Source: Paradevosia sp036499825 (GTDB taxonomy: Bacteria > Pseudomonadota > Alphaproteobacteria > Rhizobiales > Devosiaceae). From it: 64,000 nucleotides of DNA. Positions 27,108 to 35,486 of this stretch are shown here, piece by piece. A model generated the notes under the pieces. It was not told the DNA's origin, searched no databases, and saw nothing but the letters and a program-made list of their open reading frames with translations. The translations under genes and the position numbers were made by a program. The number at the start of each line of letters is the position of its first letter. Positions within the stretch are counted from its first letter, which is position 1. The stretch is taken from assembly GCA_036499825.1 (NCBI GenBank), contig DASYCZ010000062.1:248001-312000 (forward strand). The letters run 5' to 3'.

Positions 27108-27125
27108 GCTGCCTGATCAGGCAGC
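27108..27125. repeat. Perfect 18-bp palindrome at the 3' end of the MFS gene
   Basis: GCTGCCTGATCAGGCAGC is its own reverse complement and contains the TGA stop of the MFS gene (27117-27119). It lies between two convergent genes. It can form a GC-rich hairpin in either transcript but lacks a T tract, so it may protect 3' ends or aid termination rather than act as a classical terminator. Confidence 0.6.
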
Positions 27126-28403
27126 GGCTGCGGCCGGCGCCATGTCGGTCTTTTGCCGGTTGATCATGATGGCCAGGCCTGCCGCGATGAGGCCGGTAAC
27201 GCCGGCGATGAGGAAGGCCAGGTCGTAATTGCCCTGCCATTGCCGCATCAGGCCGCCGAAGAATGCCGCCGAGGCGCCGCCGAGCTGATGGCCGGCGAAG
27301 ATCCAGCCATAGACGACCGGTGCCGTCTTGTCGCCGAACCGTTCATTGGCGAGCCTCAGCGTCGGCGGCACGGTGGCGATCCAGTCGAGGCCATAAAGGA
27401 TCGCGAACACCGTCAGCGCCGGCCCCGAAAACCCCGAATAGGGCAGGTAGAGCAGCGATAGTCCCCGAATGCTGTAATAGATCATCAGGAGCTTGCGCGG
27501 GTCGAACCGGTCGGTCAGCCAGCCGGAAAAGGTGGTGCCGAACAGATCGAAAATTCCGATGAAGGCCAGCAGCCCCGCCGCCTGCACCTCGGGAATGCCC
27601 ATATCGCCGCAAAAGGCGATCAGATGCGTTGCAACCAGGCCGTTTGTGGTGAAGCCGCAAACGAAGAAGGTCAGGAACAGCAGCCAGAACGTCCGCGTCC
27701 GCGCCGCCATCGCCAGGATGCCGAAGGTAGCCCGCAGGAAATTGTCCGGTACGCCGCGGCGATCCTCGCTGCCTACCGGCGCCGTGCTGCCATAGGGCGA
27801 TTGTCCGATGGCGCTCGGCCGCTCGGGTACGAAGAAATACACCAGCGGAATCATCACCGCCGTACCGATCGCAATGGCGATCACCACCGGCTTGAAGCCG
27901 CCGGATTGCGCCAGCGCCGCCATGCCGGGCAGGAAGATGAGGTTGCCGGTCGCCGTGCTTGCCGACATCAGGCCCATGACGAGCCCGCGATTGGTCTTGA
28001 ACCAGCGGGTGACGATCGTGGCCCCCAGCACCGTCGCCACCGTCCCCGATGCCAGCCCCGACATCACGCCCCATGTGGCGATGAGGTGCCAGGGCTGGGT
28101 CATGAACAGGCTCAGGAGTGTCGACACCGACATCAGGGCGAACGCTGCCATCACCGTGCGCCGGAGACCGATGCGGTCCATCAGCGCCGCGGCGAACGGA
28201 CCCATCAGGCCATAGAGAAAAATGCCGATCGCCGCCGCCAGCGACGTCAGGTCCCGGCCCCAGCCGAACGCATCCTCCAGCGGCAGGATGAGGACGCCCG
28301 GCGCCGAGCGCAGCCCTGCCGATGCCAGCAGCGCCAGGAAGATGACGCCGGTCACCACGAAGGCATAGCGCTGGCCAAAAGGACGGGTACGGACTATTGT
28401 CAT
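27117..28403 (-). CDS. Major facilitator superfamily transporter
   Basis: A 428-residue, 12-helix permease with a central cytoplasmic loop at about 190-220. The N-half has the A-like motif PFAAALMDRIGLRRT and the C-half has SGWLTDRFDPRK. The overall character (GVLILPLEDAFGWGR near the N-terminus) resembles the monocarboxylate/oxalate-type (MCT-like) MFS group. It is divergent from a TetR gene with a large inverted repeat between them, so a ligand-induced import or efflux role is likely. Substrate not predicted. Confidence 0.88.
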   Translation of the reverse strand: MTIVRTRPFGQRYAFVVTGVIFLALLASAGLRSAPGVLILPLEDAFGWGRDLTSLAAAIGIFLYGLMGPFAAALMDRIGLRRTVMAAFALMSVSTLLSLFMTQPWHLIATWGVMSGLASGTVATVLGATIVTRWFKTNRGLVMGLMSASTATGNLIFLPGMAALAQSGGFKPVVIAIAIGTAVMIPLVYFFVPERPSAIGQSPYGSTAPVGSEDRRGVPDNFLRATFGILAMAARTRTFWLLFLTFFVCGFTTNGLVATHLIAFCGDMGIPEVQAAGLLAFIGIFDLFGTTFSGWLTDRFDPRKLLMIYYSIRGLSLLYLPYSGFSGPALTVFAILYGLDWIATVPPTLRLANERFGDKTAPVVYGWIFAGHQLGGASAAFFGGLMRQWQGNYDLAFLIAGVTGLIAAGLAIMINRQKTDMAPAAAAA

Positions 28404-28412
28404 GTTACAAAC

Positions 28413-28456
28413 CGGTACGTATATATCTGCGGACCAAAAACTACGTACCGATCGGT
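28413..28456. promoter_or_regulatory. Candidate operator between MFS and tetR genes
   Basis: CGGTACGTA (28413-28421) and TACGTACCG (28442-28450) are perfect 9-bp inverted arms 20 bp apart. The right arm overlaps a 10-bp palindrome ACCGATCGGT (28447-28456). This fills the 75-bp gap between the divergent genes and would let one TetR dimer pair control both promoters. Confidence 0.6.
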
Positions 28457-28478
28457 AACATTGTCAAGAGATCCGGCG

Positions 28479-29102
28479 ATGGAATCATCCAAACCTGTTG
28501 CGGCGCTGTCAACGGCGAGTCTCGGCGAGGATGGCCGCCCGCTCCGAGCTGCCGAACGCATCCTGCAGACGGCCCGCCGTCTGTTCTACCGCAACGGCAT
28601 AAGGGCGGTCGGTGTCGACGAAATCGTCAAGCAAGCCGGCGTCACTAAGCCAAGTCTTTACCGCACCTTTCCCTCCAAGGATGATCTCGCCGCCAACTAC
28701 CTCAGGCGCTACGAGGCGGAGTTCTGGGCGCGATTCGATGCCGCCGTCGTGGCCCATCCCGGCAATCCACGCGCGCAGGTTCTCGCCTTCTTCGAGCCCA
28801 TTGAGACCCGCTCCGACCTTCCCGGTTATCGCGGTTGCGGCCTGACCAATGCCGTCGTGGAATATCCGGAACCCGACAATCCGGCCCGCCTCGTGGCCCA
28901 GGCCAACAAGCGCGAACTGCGTCTGCGGCTGCGCCAGCTGGCTGCCGAGATGCAGGCGCCGAATCCCGAAACGCTGGGTGACGGACTGTTGCTGCTGCTT
29001 GAGGGCGCCTATGCGACGGGGCAGATTTTCGGCCGCGATGGTCCGGCGAAAGCGCTTGTCGAAACTGCGGACAAACTTATCGAAATTAGCCTCAGGGCCT
29101 GA
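28479..29102 (+). CDS. TetR-family transcriptional regulator
   Basis: A 207-residue regulator with a helix-turn-helix at about 20-70 (GVDEIVKQAGVTKPSLYRTFPSKDDLAANYL) and a C-terminal helical domain of the TetR_C type with GCGLTNAVVEYP. The ATG at 28479 was chosen because it lies right after the inverted-repeat operator; the same frame is open for another 855 bp upstream, but that part is antisense to the MFS gene and has no family similarity. It probably represses the divergent MFS gene and itself. Confidence 0.9.
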   Translation: MESSKPVAALSTASLGEDGRPLRAAERILQTARRLFYRNGIRAVGVDEIVKQAGVTKPSLYRTFPSKDDLAANYLRRYEAEFWARFDAAVVAHPGNPRAQVLAFFEPIETRSDLPGYRGCGLTNAVVEYPEPDNPARLVAQANKRELRLRLRQLAAEMQAPNPETLGDGLLLLLEGAYATGQIFGRDGPAKALVETADKLIEISLRA

Positions 29103-29410
29103 ATATACCTCGAAAGGCTTGTCGCATTCGGGCCCGAATTCCCCGGAAATCCGGGCGAAATCAATGTCACAATGCGCCCAAAGTCGGGCGCAAAGTACTT
29201 CTATGATCCTCAAATCGAGGTATCTTGCTAAAGTTCAGAACGATCTCTATCTTTTGAACATCGACATTTGGCTGACATTCGGCCGTTTGCCGCCTCTAGC
29301 AGGCTAGGCGCACGTTCAAGTACCTCTCCAAATAGCGACTGGCCGGGCTATGGATAATGCACCTGAGGTGCCCCTTCGCCCAATGACACTGACCAATGCA
29401 AGGACTACCC
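29103..29410. other. 308-bp intergenic region before the cold-shock gene
   Basis: No gene is supported here. A short hairpin GCGCCC-AAAGTC-GGGCGC lies at 29174-29191 and a CCCGGA/TCCGGG pair at 29142-29155; neither has a T tract on the plus strand. The stretch from 29192 is relatively AT-rich and probably holds the promoter and a long 5' leader of the cold-shock gene, as is common in the csp family. I could not place a -35/-10 pair with confidence. Confidence 0.5.
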
Positions 29411-29620
29411 ATGATCACGGGCACCGTAAAATTCTACAATGACCAGAAGGGCTATGGTTTCATCCAGCCCGACGATGGCAGCAAGGACGTCTTCGTCCAC
29501 GCCACCGCTCTCGAGCGCGCCGGCATGCGCGGCCTCAGCGAAGGCCAGAAGGTTTCCTTCGACACCGCTGAAGACCGCCGCACCGGCAAGGTCGCCGTCA
29601 ACAATATCTCGGCTGCTTGA
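29411..29620 (+). CDS. CspA-family cold-shock protein
   Basis: A 69-residue single OB-fold RNA chaperone. RNP1 (KGYGFIQ) and RNP2 (VFVHAT) are intact. AAGGA lies just upstream of the ATG at 29411, which gives the family start MITGTVKFYN; an ATG at 29396 would add five residues. The protein binds single-stranded nucleic acid and helps translation at low temperature or in stress. A strong terminator follows. Confidence 0.95.
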   Translation: MITGTVKFYNDQKGYGFIQPDDGSKDVFVHATALERAGMRGLSEGQKVSFDTAEDRRTGKVAVNNISAA

Positions 29621-29647
29621 TCCAAGCTGCTGCTGAGGTTTAGTGAG

Positions 29648-29674
29648 GCCGGGCGCCTAAGCGCCCGGCTTTGC
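29648..29674 (+). terminator. Rho-independent terminator of the cold-shock gene, overlapping the 3' end of the NDH gene
   Basis: A perfect 9-bp GC stem, GCCGGGCGC (29648-29656) and GCGCCCGGC (29661-29669), with loop CTAA and TTTGCTTT after it. The loop contains the stop codon of the convergent NDH gene (TAG on the minus strand, 29657-29659), and the right arm encodes its last residues. Confidence 0.85.
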
Positions 29675-30946
29675 TTTATACTCTTCGTCATTGCCTTGGG
29701 TGATAAGGCGCGAACTGCGCTGGCCGCTGAGCAGAATCCACAGCCAGCTGAGCGATACGAAGATTCGGTTCTTCACCCCGATCAGGAAGTAGATGTGGGC
29801 GACGCCCCACATCCACCAGGCGAACCAGCCGGTAAGCTTGATCCAGCCGAAATCGATCACCGCCGCCCGCTTGCCGATGGTCGCCAGATCGCCGGCATGC
29901 TTGTAGACGAACGGCTTGACCGTGTTGTCGCCCTTGAGACGAGCCTTGATCACCGAGGCGACGTGCTTGCCGCCCTGTTTGGCGGCGTCGCCGACGCCCG
30001 GCACCGGCTTGCCGCTCGGCTGGATGACCAGCGCCGTGTCGCCCACCGCGAAGATATTGGGGTGCCCGGGGACGCTGAGGTCGGCTTCCACCTTGACGCG
30101 GCCAGCCCTGTCGGCCTCGACGCCGATCCACTGCGCCGCCGGCGATGCCTGCACGCCGGCCGCCCACAGCACCGTGCCGGCTTCCAGCCTTGCGTCGCCA
30201 TAGACGACGCCATGCGCATCGATGCTGGTGACATTCTGCCCGAGCGCCACTTCGACGCCCAGCTTGCGCAGGGCCCGCAGGGCATATTCCGACAGGCTCG
30301 GCGCGAAGTTCGGCAGCACGCGCGGCCCGCCTTCGATCAGCACCACCCGTACCTCATCGACGGTGATGCGGCGGAATTCCTCGGCGATGCTGGAACGGGC
30401 CAGCTCGACGATGGTGCCGGCCAGCTCCACGCCGGTCGGGCCGGCGCCGATGATGGCAAAGGTCAGCTGCGCGGCGCGTGCCGCCGGATCGGTTGCCCGC
30501 TCGGCCTTTTCGAAGGCAAGCAAGAGCTTCCGGCGGATGCTCGTCGCATCCTCCAGCGTCTTTAGCCCGGGCGCGAAAGCCTCCCAGTCATTGTGGCCGA
30601 AATAGGCGTGGCGCGCGCCGGTCGCCAGCACCAGCGTATCGTAGGGGATCGTCGTGTCGTCGGCGAGACGCACCAGTCTCTGCTCGGTATCGACGCCCGT
30701 AACGCTGGCGAGCAGCGTCGTTACGTCTTTGCGATTGCGGAAAAGATGCCGGATCGGCCAGGCGATTTCGGCCGTCGACAGGGTTGCGGTCGCCACCTGG
30801 TAGAGCAGGGGCTGGAACAGATGGTGATTGCGCCGGTCGATGATGGTGATGTCGACATTGGCTCCCGAAAGCCCGTTTGCCGCCATGACGCCGCCGAAGC
30901 CGCCGCCAACCACTACTACACGATGCTTGTTGGCCATGTTTGCCAT
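29657..30946 (-). CDS. Type II NADH dehydrogenase-like NAD(P)/FAD oxidoreductase
   Basis: A 429-residue membrane-associated flavoprotein of the NDH-2 family, which passes electrons from NADH to quinone without pumping protons. The FAD motif VVVGGGFGGVMAA lies near residue 10-22 and the NAD motif IIGAGPTGVELAG near 160-172. The C-terminal part (VFAVGDTA, then a hydrophobic segment GWFAWWMWGVAHIYFLIG) matches NDH-2 membrane-binding tails. ATG at 30946 has AAAGGA upstream; an open extension to 31009 is rejected. The last codons lie inside the cold-shock terminator. Confidence 0.9.
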   Translation of the reverse strand: MANMANKHRVVVVGGGFGGVMAANGLSGANVDITIIDRRNHHLFQPLLYQVATATLSTAEIAWPIRHLFRNRKDVTTLLASVTGVDTEQRLVRLADDTTIPYDTLVLATGARHAYFGHNDWEAFAPGLKTLEDATSIRRKLLLAFEKAERATDPAARAAQLTFAIIGAGPTGVELAGTIVELARSSIAEEFRRITVDEVRVVLIEGGPRVLPNFAPSLSEYALRALRKLGVEVALGQNVTSIDAHGVVYGDARLEAGTVLWAAGVQASPAAQWIGVEADRAGRVKVEADLSVPGHPNIFAVGDTALVIQPSGKPVPGVGDAAKQGGKHVASVIKARLKGDNTVKPFVYKHAGDLATIGKRAAVIDFGWIKLTGWFAWWMWGVAHIYFLIGVKNRIFVSLSWLWILLSGQRSSRLITQGNDEEYKAKPGA

Positions 30947-31086
30947 CGCCAGATCCTTTCCAAAAGCAATCTGCTGCCTCGTAGATATGAAAAGGGCGCA
31001 TAGCGGCAAGGGTCATGGGGGAACCTCAGCTATGCGCCCAGGGCACCGACTTCCGGCACTACCCGAGTCGGTGCAACTTGCGGAGC

Positions 31087-32793
31087 TTATTCGGCGGCTT
31101 CCGCCGCCTCGATCGGAGCCTCTTCGATTTCCTTGCGCGTGGCGCCGCCCAGCCATGATGCGATCGCCGCGCAGATGTAGAGCAACGCCGAGATCGAGAA
31201 GGCGATCTTGATGCCGACCATGAACGGGCCCGACAGCAATTCCGGGAAGAACCGGGTGCCCGTAACCGTCGCCTGCTGGTCGGCGGTCAGGGCATGCAGC
31301 GCATCGGCCGGGATCAACTCGCCCATCGGATTATAACCGAGGAAGGCGGCGAACAGGCTCGCTACCGGCGGCAGGTTGGCAACCTTGGTGGCGACGTCCT
31401 GGGCCAGGCCTTCCGCCAACAAGCCCGTCTGCATCGCGTTCGGCAGGCTGAGCGCGAGGCCGATGATCATCAGCGTGAAGAACACGCCGATCGACAGCAC
31501 CTGTCCCGCATTCATCGTCGTGGCGCGCACGCCCGACGCCTGGCCGCGCTCGCTGGCCGGCACCGCGTTCATGATCATCGTCGCATTGGGCGAGCTGAAG
31601 AAGCCCGAACCCACGCCGTTGAGCAGCAGCAGCACGGCGAACACCGGATATTCGAAATCCGCCTGCAGCAGCATCAGCCCGAGGAATGTCGCCGCGCCCA
31701 GCACCATGCCGAAGGCGGCAAAACCACGCTGGCCGTACTTGTCCGACAGGATGCCGGCGATCGGGCCGACGACGAGGAAGCCGACTGTGATGGGCAGCAT
31801 GAAGATGCCGGCCCATAGTGGCGTCGATTCAAAGCTGTAGCCATGCAGCGGCAGCCAGATGCCCTGCAGCCAGATGATCAGCATGAACTGCAGGCCGCCA
31901 CGCCCGATGGCACTCAACAGGCTCGCCGCCACGCCCGCCGCGAACGGCCGGATGCGGAACAGCGTGAAATCGAACATGGGCAGGCTGACACGCTTTTCAA
32001 ACAGGAAGAAGGCCACGAGGAAGACGAGGCCGACGATCAACTCGCCCAGGACGCGCGGCGAGCCCCAGGCCATCAGCGAAGTCTCGGTCGGCTGGATACC
32101 GTCATTGACCGCCACCAGCACCAGGATCAGGCCGACGGCGAACAAGAGGTTGCCCCACCAGTCGATCTTGCCATGCTTCTTGGGGACGTTGGTGTCCTTG
32201 AGGCTGTAGAAGCCCCAGAGCGTGCCGATGATGCCGAGGGGCACGTTGATCCAGAAGATCAGGCGCCAGTTGATGTCGGCGAACAGGCCGCCCAGGATCA
32301 GGCCGATGAACTGCCCGCCAATGGCCGCCATGGTGTTGATGCCCAGCGCCAGGCCGCGTTGCCGCGGTGGGAAGGCGTCGACGAGGATGGCCGTGGCGGT
32401 GGAGGTGATCATGGCGCCACCGACGCCCTGCAGGATGCGCAGCCAGACCAGATAGACCGCCGCCATGCCGTCGGTGGGCATCACGCTCAGCGCGATCGAG
32501 CCGATGGTGAAGATGACGAAGCCGATATTGTAGATGCGGGCCCGGCCATACATGTCCGCCAGCCGGCCAAACGTCACCACCAGCACCGAGGTCACCACCA
32601 TGTAGCCCATGATGGTCCATAGCAGCGTGTTGGTATTGCCCGGATCGAGCGGCTCGAGATGAATGCCGCGGAAGATGGCGGGCAGGCTGATGAGCACGAT
32701 GGAGGCGTTCACCACGGCGGTGAGCATGCCCAGCGTCGTGTTGCTCAGGACCATCCACTTGTGATTGTCGGGTTGGGTCGTCGTCGTCGTCAT
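31087..32793 (-). CDS. DHA2-family (EmrB/QacA-like) MFS drug efflux transporter
   Basis: A 568-residue, 14-helix proton antiporter. Recognisable parts are the N-terminal MVTSVLVVTFGRLADMYGR motif A, the antiporter motif C-like stretch RILQGVGGAMI and a long C-terminal pair of helices. No EmrA-like partner is adjacent, so it probably works alone. It is divergent from a MarR gene, with a palindrome next to the marR start. The pair looks like a MarR-controlled multidrug efflux unit. Confidence 0.9.
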   Translation of the reverse strand: MTTTTTQPDNHKWMVLSNTTLGMLTAVVNASIVLISLPAIFRGIHLEPLDPGNTNTLLWTIMGYMVVTSVLVVTFGRLADMYGRARIYNIGFVIFTIGSIALSVMPTDGMAAVYLVWLRILQGVGGAMITSTATAILVDAFPPRQRGLALGINTMAAIGGQFIGLILGGLFADINWRLIFWINVPLGIIGTLWGFYSLKDTNVPKKHGKIDWWGNLLFAVGLILVLVAVNDGIQPTETSLMAWGSPRVLGELIVGLVFLVAFFLFEKRVSLPMFDFTLFRIRPFAAGVAASLLSAIGRGGLQFMLIIWLQGIWLPLHGYSFESTPLWAGIFMLPITVGFLVVGPIAGILSDKYGQRGFAAFGMVLGAATFLGLMLLQADFEYPVFAVLLLLNGVGSGFFSSPNATMIMNAVPASERGQASGVRATTMNAGQVLSIGVFFTLMIIGLALSLPNAMQTGLLAEGLAQDVATKVANLPPVASLFAAFLGYNPMGELIPADALHALTADQQATVTGTRFFPELLSGPFMVGIKIAFSISALLYICAAIASWLGGATRKEIEEAPIEAAEAAE

Positions 32794-32948
32794 TTCTCAA
32801 CACAAGGGTTGGGCCGGCGCCTCACGCGCATCGGTCGGTTAGCAAAAGTGGTATCGACATCCGGGACAGGGCAGGGGCCGAAACAGGGCCGGTGTCCCGC
32901 GGAGGTGGCGGATGCTATACGCCCGTCAGGACGCATTGTCAGTATATA

Positions 32949-32966
32949 ATTAGTATGCTAACTAAT
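32949..32966. promoter_or_regulatory. Candidate MarR operator overlapping the marR start
   Basis: ATTAGT (32949-32954) and ACTAAT (32961-32966) are perfect 6-bp arms around ATGCTA. The right arm overlaps the first two bases of the ATG at 32965. MarR dimers bind such AT-rich palindromes, and this placement would block marR translation initiation or transcription directly, giving tight autoregulation. Confidence 0.5.
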
Positions 32967-33438
32967 GAATATGACGGATTTTGCATTGCTGCTGCGTGAT
33001 TTCACCGCAGATCTGATCGTGACCGGCCGTATGTGGCGCAAGATGAGTCGCGAAATCAGCGCCCGCTACGGTGTGGCGGAGGCCGGCGCTGCCCCTCTCA
33101 TCTGGATCGGCAGGCTGGGCGAGAACGTCCGGCAGAACGTGCTCGCCGAGCGTTGCGGCATCGAAGGCGCGTCGCTGGTTCGTGTCCTCGACGATTTGCA
33201 GAAAGCCGGTCTCGTCACCCGGACTCCCGATCCTGCCGACCGCCGCGCCAACCTCATCGAGCTGACGGACCAGGGCCGCGATATCGTCGGCCGCATCGAG
33301 GCCGATATCAACGCCCGGCGCGAACAGGCTCTCGCCAATGTCGACCGTGCCGACATCGAGGGCGCCATGCGGGTCTTCACGGCGCTCAAGGCCGCTGCCG
33401 GCCGCATCGATTCGCCATTGCTCGACAGCGCCGCCTGA
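32965..33438 (+). CDS. MarR-family transcriptional regulator
   Basis: A 157-residue winged-helix regulator. The DNA-binding core spans about 50-105 (VRQNVLAERCGIEGASLVRVLDDLQKAGLV, then the wing RTPDPADRRANLIELT), flanked by dimerisation helices. An alternative ATG lies at 32971. It is divergent from a DHA2 efflux pump, with a palindromic site at its start, so it probably represses itself and the pump. Confidence 0.92.
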   Translation: MNMTDFALLLRDFTADLIVTGRMWRKMSREISARYGVAEAGAAPLIWIGRLGENVRQNVLAERCGIEGASLVRVLDDLQKAGLVTRTPDPADRRANLIELTDQGRDIVGRIEADINARREQALANVDRADIEGAMRVFTALKAAAGRIDSPLLDSAA

Positions 33439-33508
33439 ACGGCGCGGCGTTTCATTCGGCGGCCGCGGCTGCTATGCACATACATCGCCAACCCATTTCC
33501 AGGATGCC

Positions 33509-34417
33509 ATGAAGCAGTCCGGCTCGACCGTCGTCATCTACGCCGCGCTCGCCGGCAACCTGGCTATCGCCATTATCAAGTTCGCCGCGGCCTTCTTTAC
33601 GGGGTCGTCGGCCATGCTGTCCGAGGCGATCCATTCGCTGGTCGATACCGGCAATCAGGGTTTGCTGCTCTTTGGCCTTCGCCGCGCCGCCAGGCCCGCC
33701 GATGGCGGACATCCGTTCGGCCATGGTCTGGAGCTGTATTTCTGGGCCTTCGTCGTCGCCATCCTCATCTTCGGGCTTGGCGCCGGCGTCTCCATCTACG
33801 AGGGCATCCACAAGCTGCAGGAACCGCAGCCGATCGACAACTTCGTCGTCAACTACATCGTCCTCGGCCTGTCCTTCATTTTCGAGAGCATCTCCTGGAC
33901 CGTGGCCTTGCGTGAATTCAACGAGTCGCGCGGCCAGACCGATATCCTCACAGCCATCTCACAATCCAAGGATCCGAGCGTTTTCACCGTGCTCTTCGAG
34001 GATACCGCGGCGCTGCTTGGCCTGATCGTCGCCTTTGTGGGCCTGCTCGCCGTCGATCTTTTCGATCTCAAATGGGCGGATGCAGCGGCCTCGCTGGTCA
34101 TCGGCGGCATCCTGGCCATCACCGCCATGGCGCTGGCGCGTGAAACGCGCAGCCTTCTCACCGGTGAATCCGCCTCGCGCCGGGTCGTCGCCGAAATCAG
34201 GCGCCTGGCCGGCGCCGTGCCGGGCGTAGCCGGCGTGGAGGAGCTCAAGACCGTGCATTTCGGCCCCGAGGATATTCTCGTCAACATGCGGTTGAGCTTT
34301 GCCGGTGACATGGAATTGAACCAGGCGCAGACGGCCATCGGCAGTCTCAAACACGCCATTTCCGAGCGTTTTCCCGAAATTCATCAGATCGTCATCGAGC
34401 CGGCGGTCGCAAGCTGA
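33509..34417 (+). CDS. Cation diffusion facilitator family transporter
   Basis: A 302-residue inner-membrane protein of the CDF family, which exports divalent cations (Zn, Fe, Mn or Co) in exchange for protons. Six helices fill residues 8-215. Helix 2 has SEAIHSLVDTGNQ (the position of the HxxxD metal site) and the HPFGHGLE motif follows. The C-terminal domain covers about 215-300. The ATG at 33509 has AGGA upstream; a longer open frame from 33338 overlaps marR and is rejected. The metal cannot be decided from sequence alone. Confidence 0.9.
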   Translation: MKQSGSTVVIYAALAGNLAIAIIKFAAAFFTGSSAMLSEAIHSLVDTGNQGLLLFGLRRAARPADGGHPFGHGLELYFWAFVVAILIFGLGAGVSIYEGIHKLQEPQPIDNFVVNYIVLGLSFIFESISWTVALREFNESRGQTDILTAISQSKDPSVFTVLFEDTAALLGLIVAFVGLLAVDLFDLKWADAAASLVIGGILAITAMALARETRSLLTGESASRRVVAEIRRLAGAVPGVAGVEELKTVHFGPEDILVNMRLSFAGDMELNQAQTAIGSLKHAISERFPEIHQIVIEPAVAS

Positions 34418-34455
34418 TTTTGCGATTCGCCGCCGAATTGTGTATGGCGTGCGAC

Positions 34456-35469
34456 ATGACCTCGTTTGACCTCGCGACCGCCCGGCGTTTTTCCGTCGCC
34501 CCGATGATGGAATGGACCGACAGGCATTGTCGCATGCTGCATCGGCTGCTGACGCATCGTGCGCTGCTGTTCACCGAAATGGTGACCAGCGCCGCCTTGG
34601 TGCATGGCGATCCGATGCGCCACCTGCGCTTCAATACAGCCGAGCCGCCGCTGGCTGTGCAGCTCGGCGGTTCCGATCCGGCTGAGCTGGCCCGCGCCGT
34701 TGCCATTTGCGACCGTTTTGGCTTCGCCGAGATCAATCTCAATGTCGGCTGTCCCTCCGACCGCGTACAGTCCGGTCGCTTCGGCGCCTGCCTCATGGCC
34801 GAACCCGATCTCGTCGCCGAGTGCATCCGCGCCATGCGCGATGCCACCGATACGCCCGTGACGGTCAAGTGCCGCATCGGCATCGACGACCAGGATACCG
34901 AAGAAAGCCTCGACCGCTTCGCCGACGCCATGGTGGCGGCCGGCGTCGACGCGCTCTATGTGCATGCCCGCAAGGCCTGGCTGAAAGGTCTCAGCCCCAA
35001 GGAAAACCGCACCATCCCGCCGCTCGACTATCCGCGCGTCTATCGGCTCGCCGAGCGCCTGTCGCCGCTGCCGGTGATGATCAATGGCGGGATCGAGACG
35101 CTTGTCCAGGCGCAGGAACATCTCGCCCATACGTCCGGCGTCATGCTTGGCCGCGCCGCCTACCATAATCCCACGCTGCTGCAATCCGTCGATGCGGCAG
35201 TCTTCGGCGATCCGGCCAGCGCCATGAGCCTGACCGAGATCATCTGGACCATGGCTGCCTATGCGGAGAGCGAAATACAGCGCGGCGCCCGGTTGAACCA
35301 GATCGCCCGTCACATGCTCGGTCTCGCCAACGGCCTGCCGGGCGCGCGGCAGTTCCGCCAGATCCTCAGCGTCGATGCCTGCAAGCCCGGTGCAGGGCCG
35401 GAGACCTTCTTCAACGCCCTCGCGGCGCTGGATCTGGAAGCGGCAGAGCCCCTGCGCCTCTCGGCTTAG
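34456..35469 (+). CDS. dusA: tRNA-dihydrouridine synthase A
   Basis: A 337-residue FMN enzyme that reduces uridine in the tRNA D-loop. PMMEWTDRHCR near residue 15 and NLNVGCPSDRVQSGRFGACLM near 95-115 are DusA signatures; C99 in GCPS is the catalytic acid. TFPGARQF-type C-terminal residues (GARQFRQILS) also fit DusA. The ATG at 34456 fits family starts; upstream in-frame codons to 34420 overlap nothing useful. Its stop codon TAG is created by an IS5-family insertion: the TA belongs to the target site and the G is the first base of the IS. Confidence 0.95.
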   Translation: MTSFDLATARRFSVAPMMEWTDRHCRMLHRLLTHRALLFTEMVTSAALVHGDPMRHLRFNTAEPPLAVQLGGSDPAELARAVAICDRFGFAEINLNVGCPSDRVQSGRFGACLMAEPDLVAECIRAMRDATDTPVTVKCRIGIDDQDTEESLDRFADAMVAAGVDALYVHARKAWLKGLSPKENRTIPPLDYPRVYRLAERLSPLPVMINGGIETLVQAQEHLAHTSGVMLGRAAYHNPTLLQSVDAAVFGDPASAMSLTEIIWTMAAYAESEIQRGARLNQIARHMLGLANGLPGARQFRQILSVDACKPGAGPETFFNALAALDLEAAEPLRLSA

Positions 35470-35486
35470 GGTCAGGACTCAATTAG
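35469..35486. repeat. Left terminal inverted repeat of the IS
   Basis: GGGTCAGGACTCAATTAG, matching the right end in 15 of 18 positions when read inward. It is preceded by the target TA at 35467-35468. Confidence 0.85.

Noticed and set aside
27624..28478. Long in-frame extension of the tetR gene on the plus strand
   Set aside because: It is antisense to the MFS gene throughout, shows Arg/His-rich shadow composition, and family similarity begins only at 28479, right after the operator.
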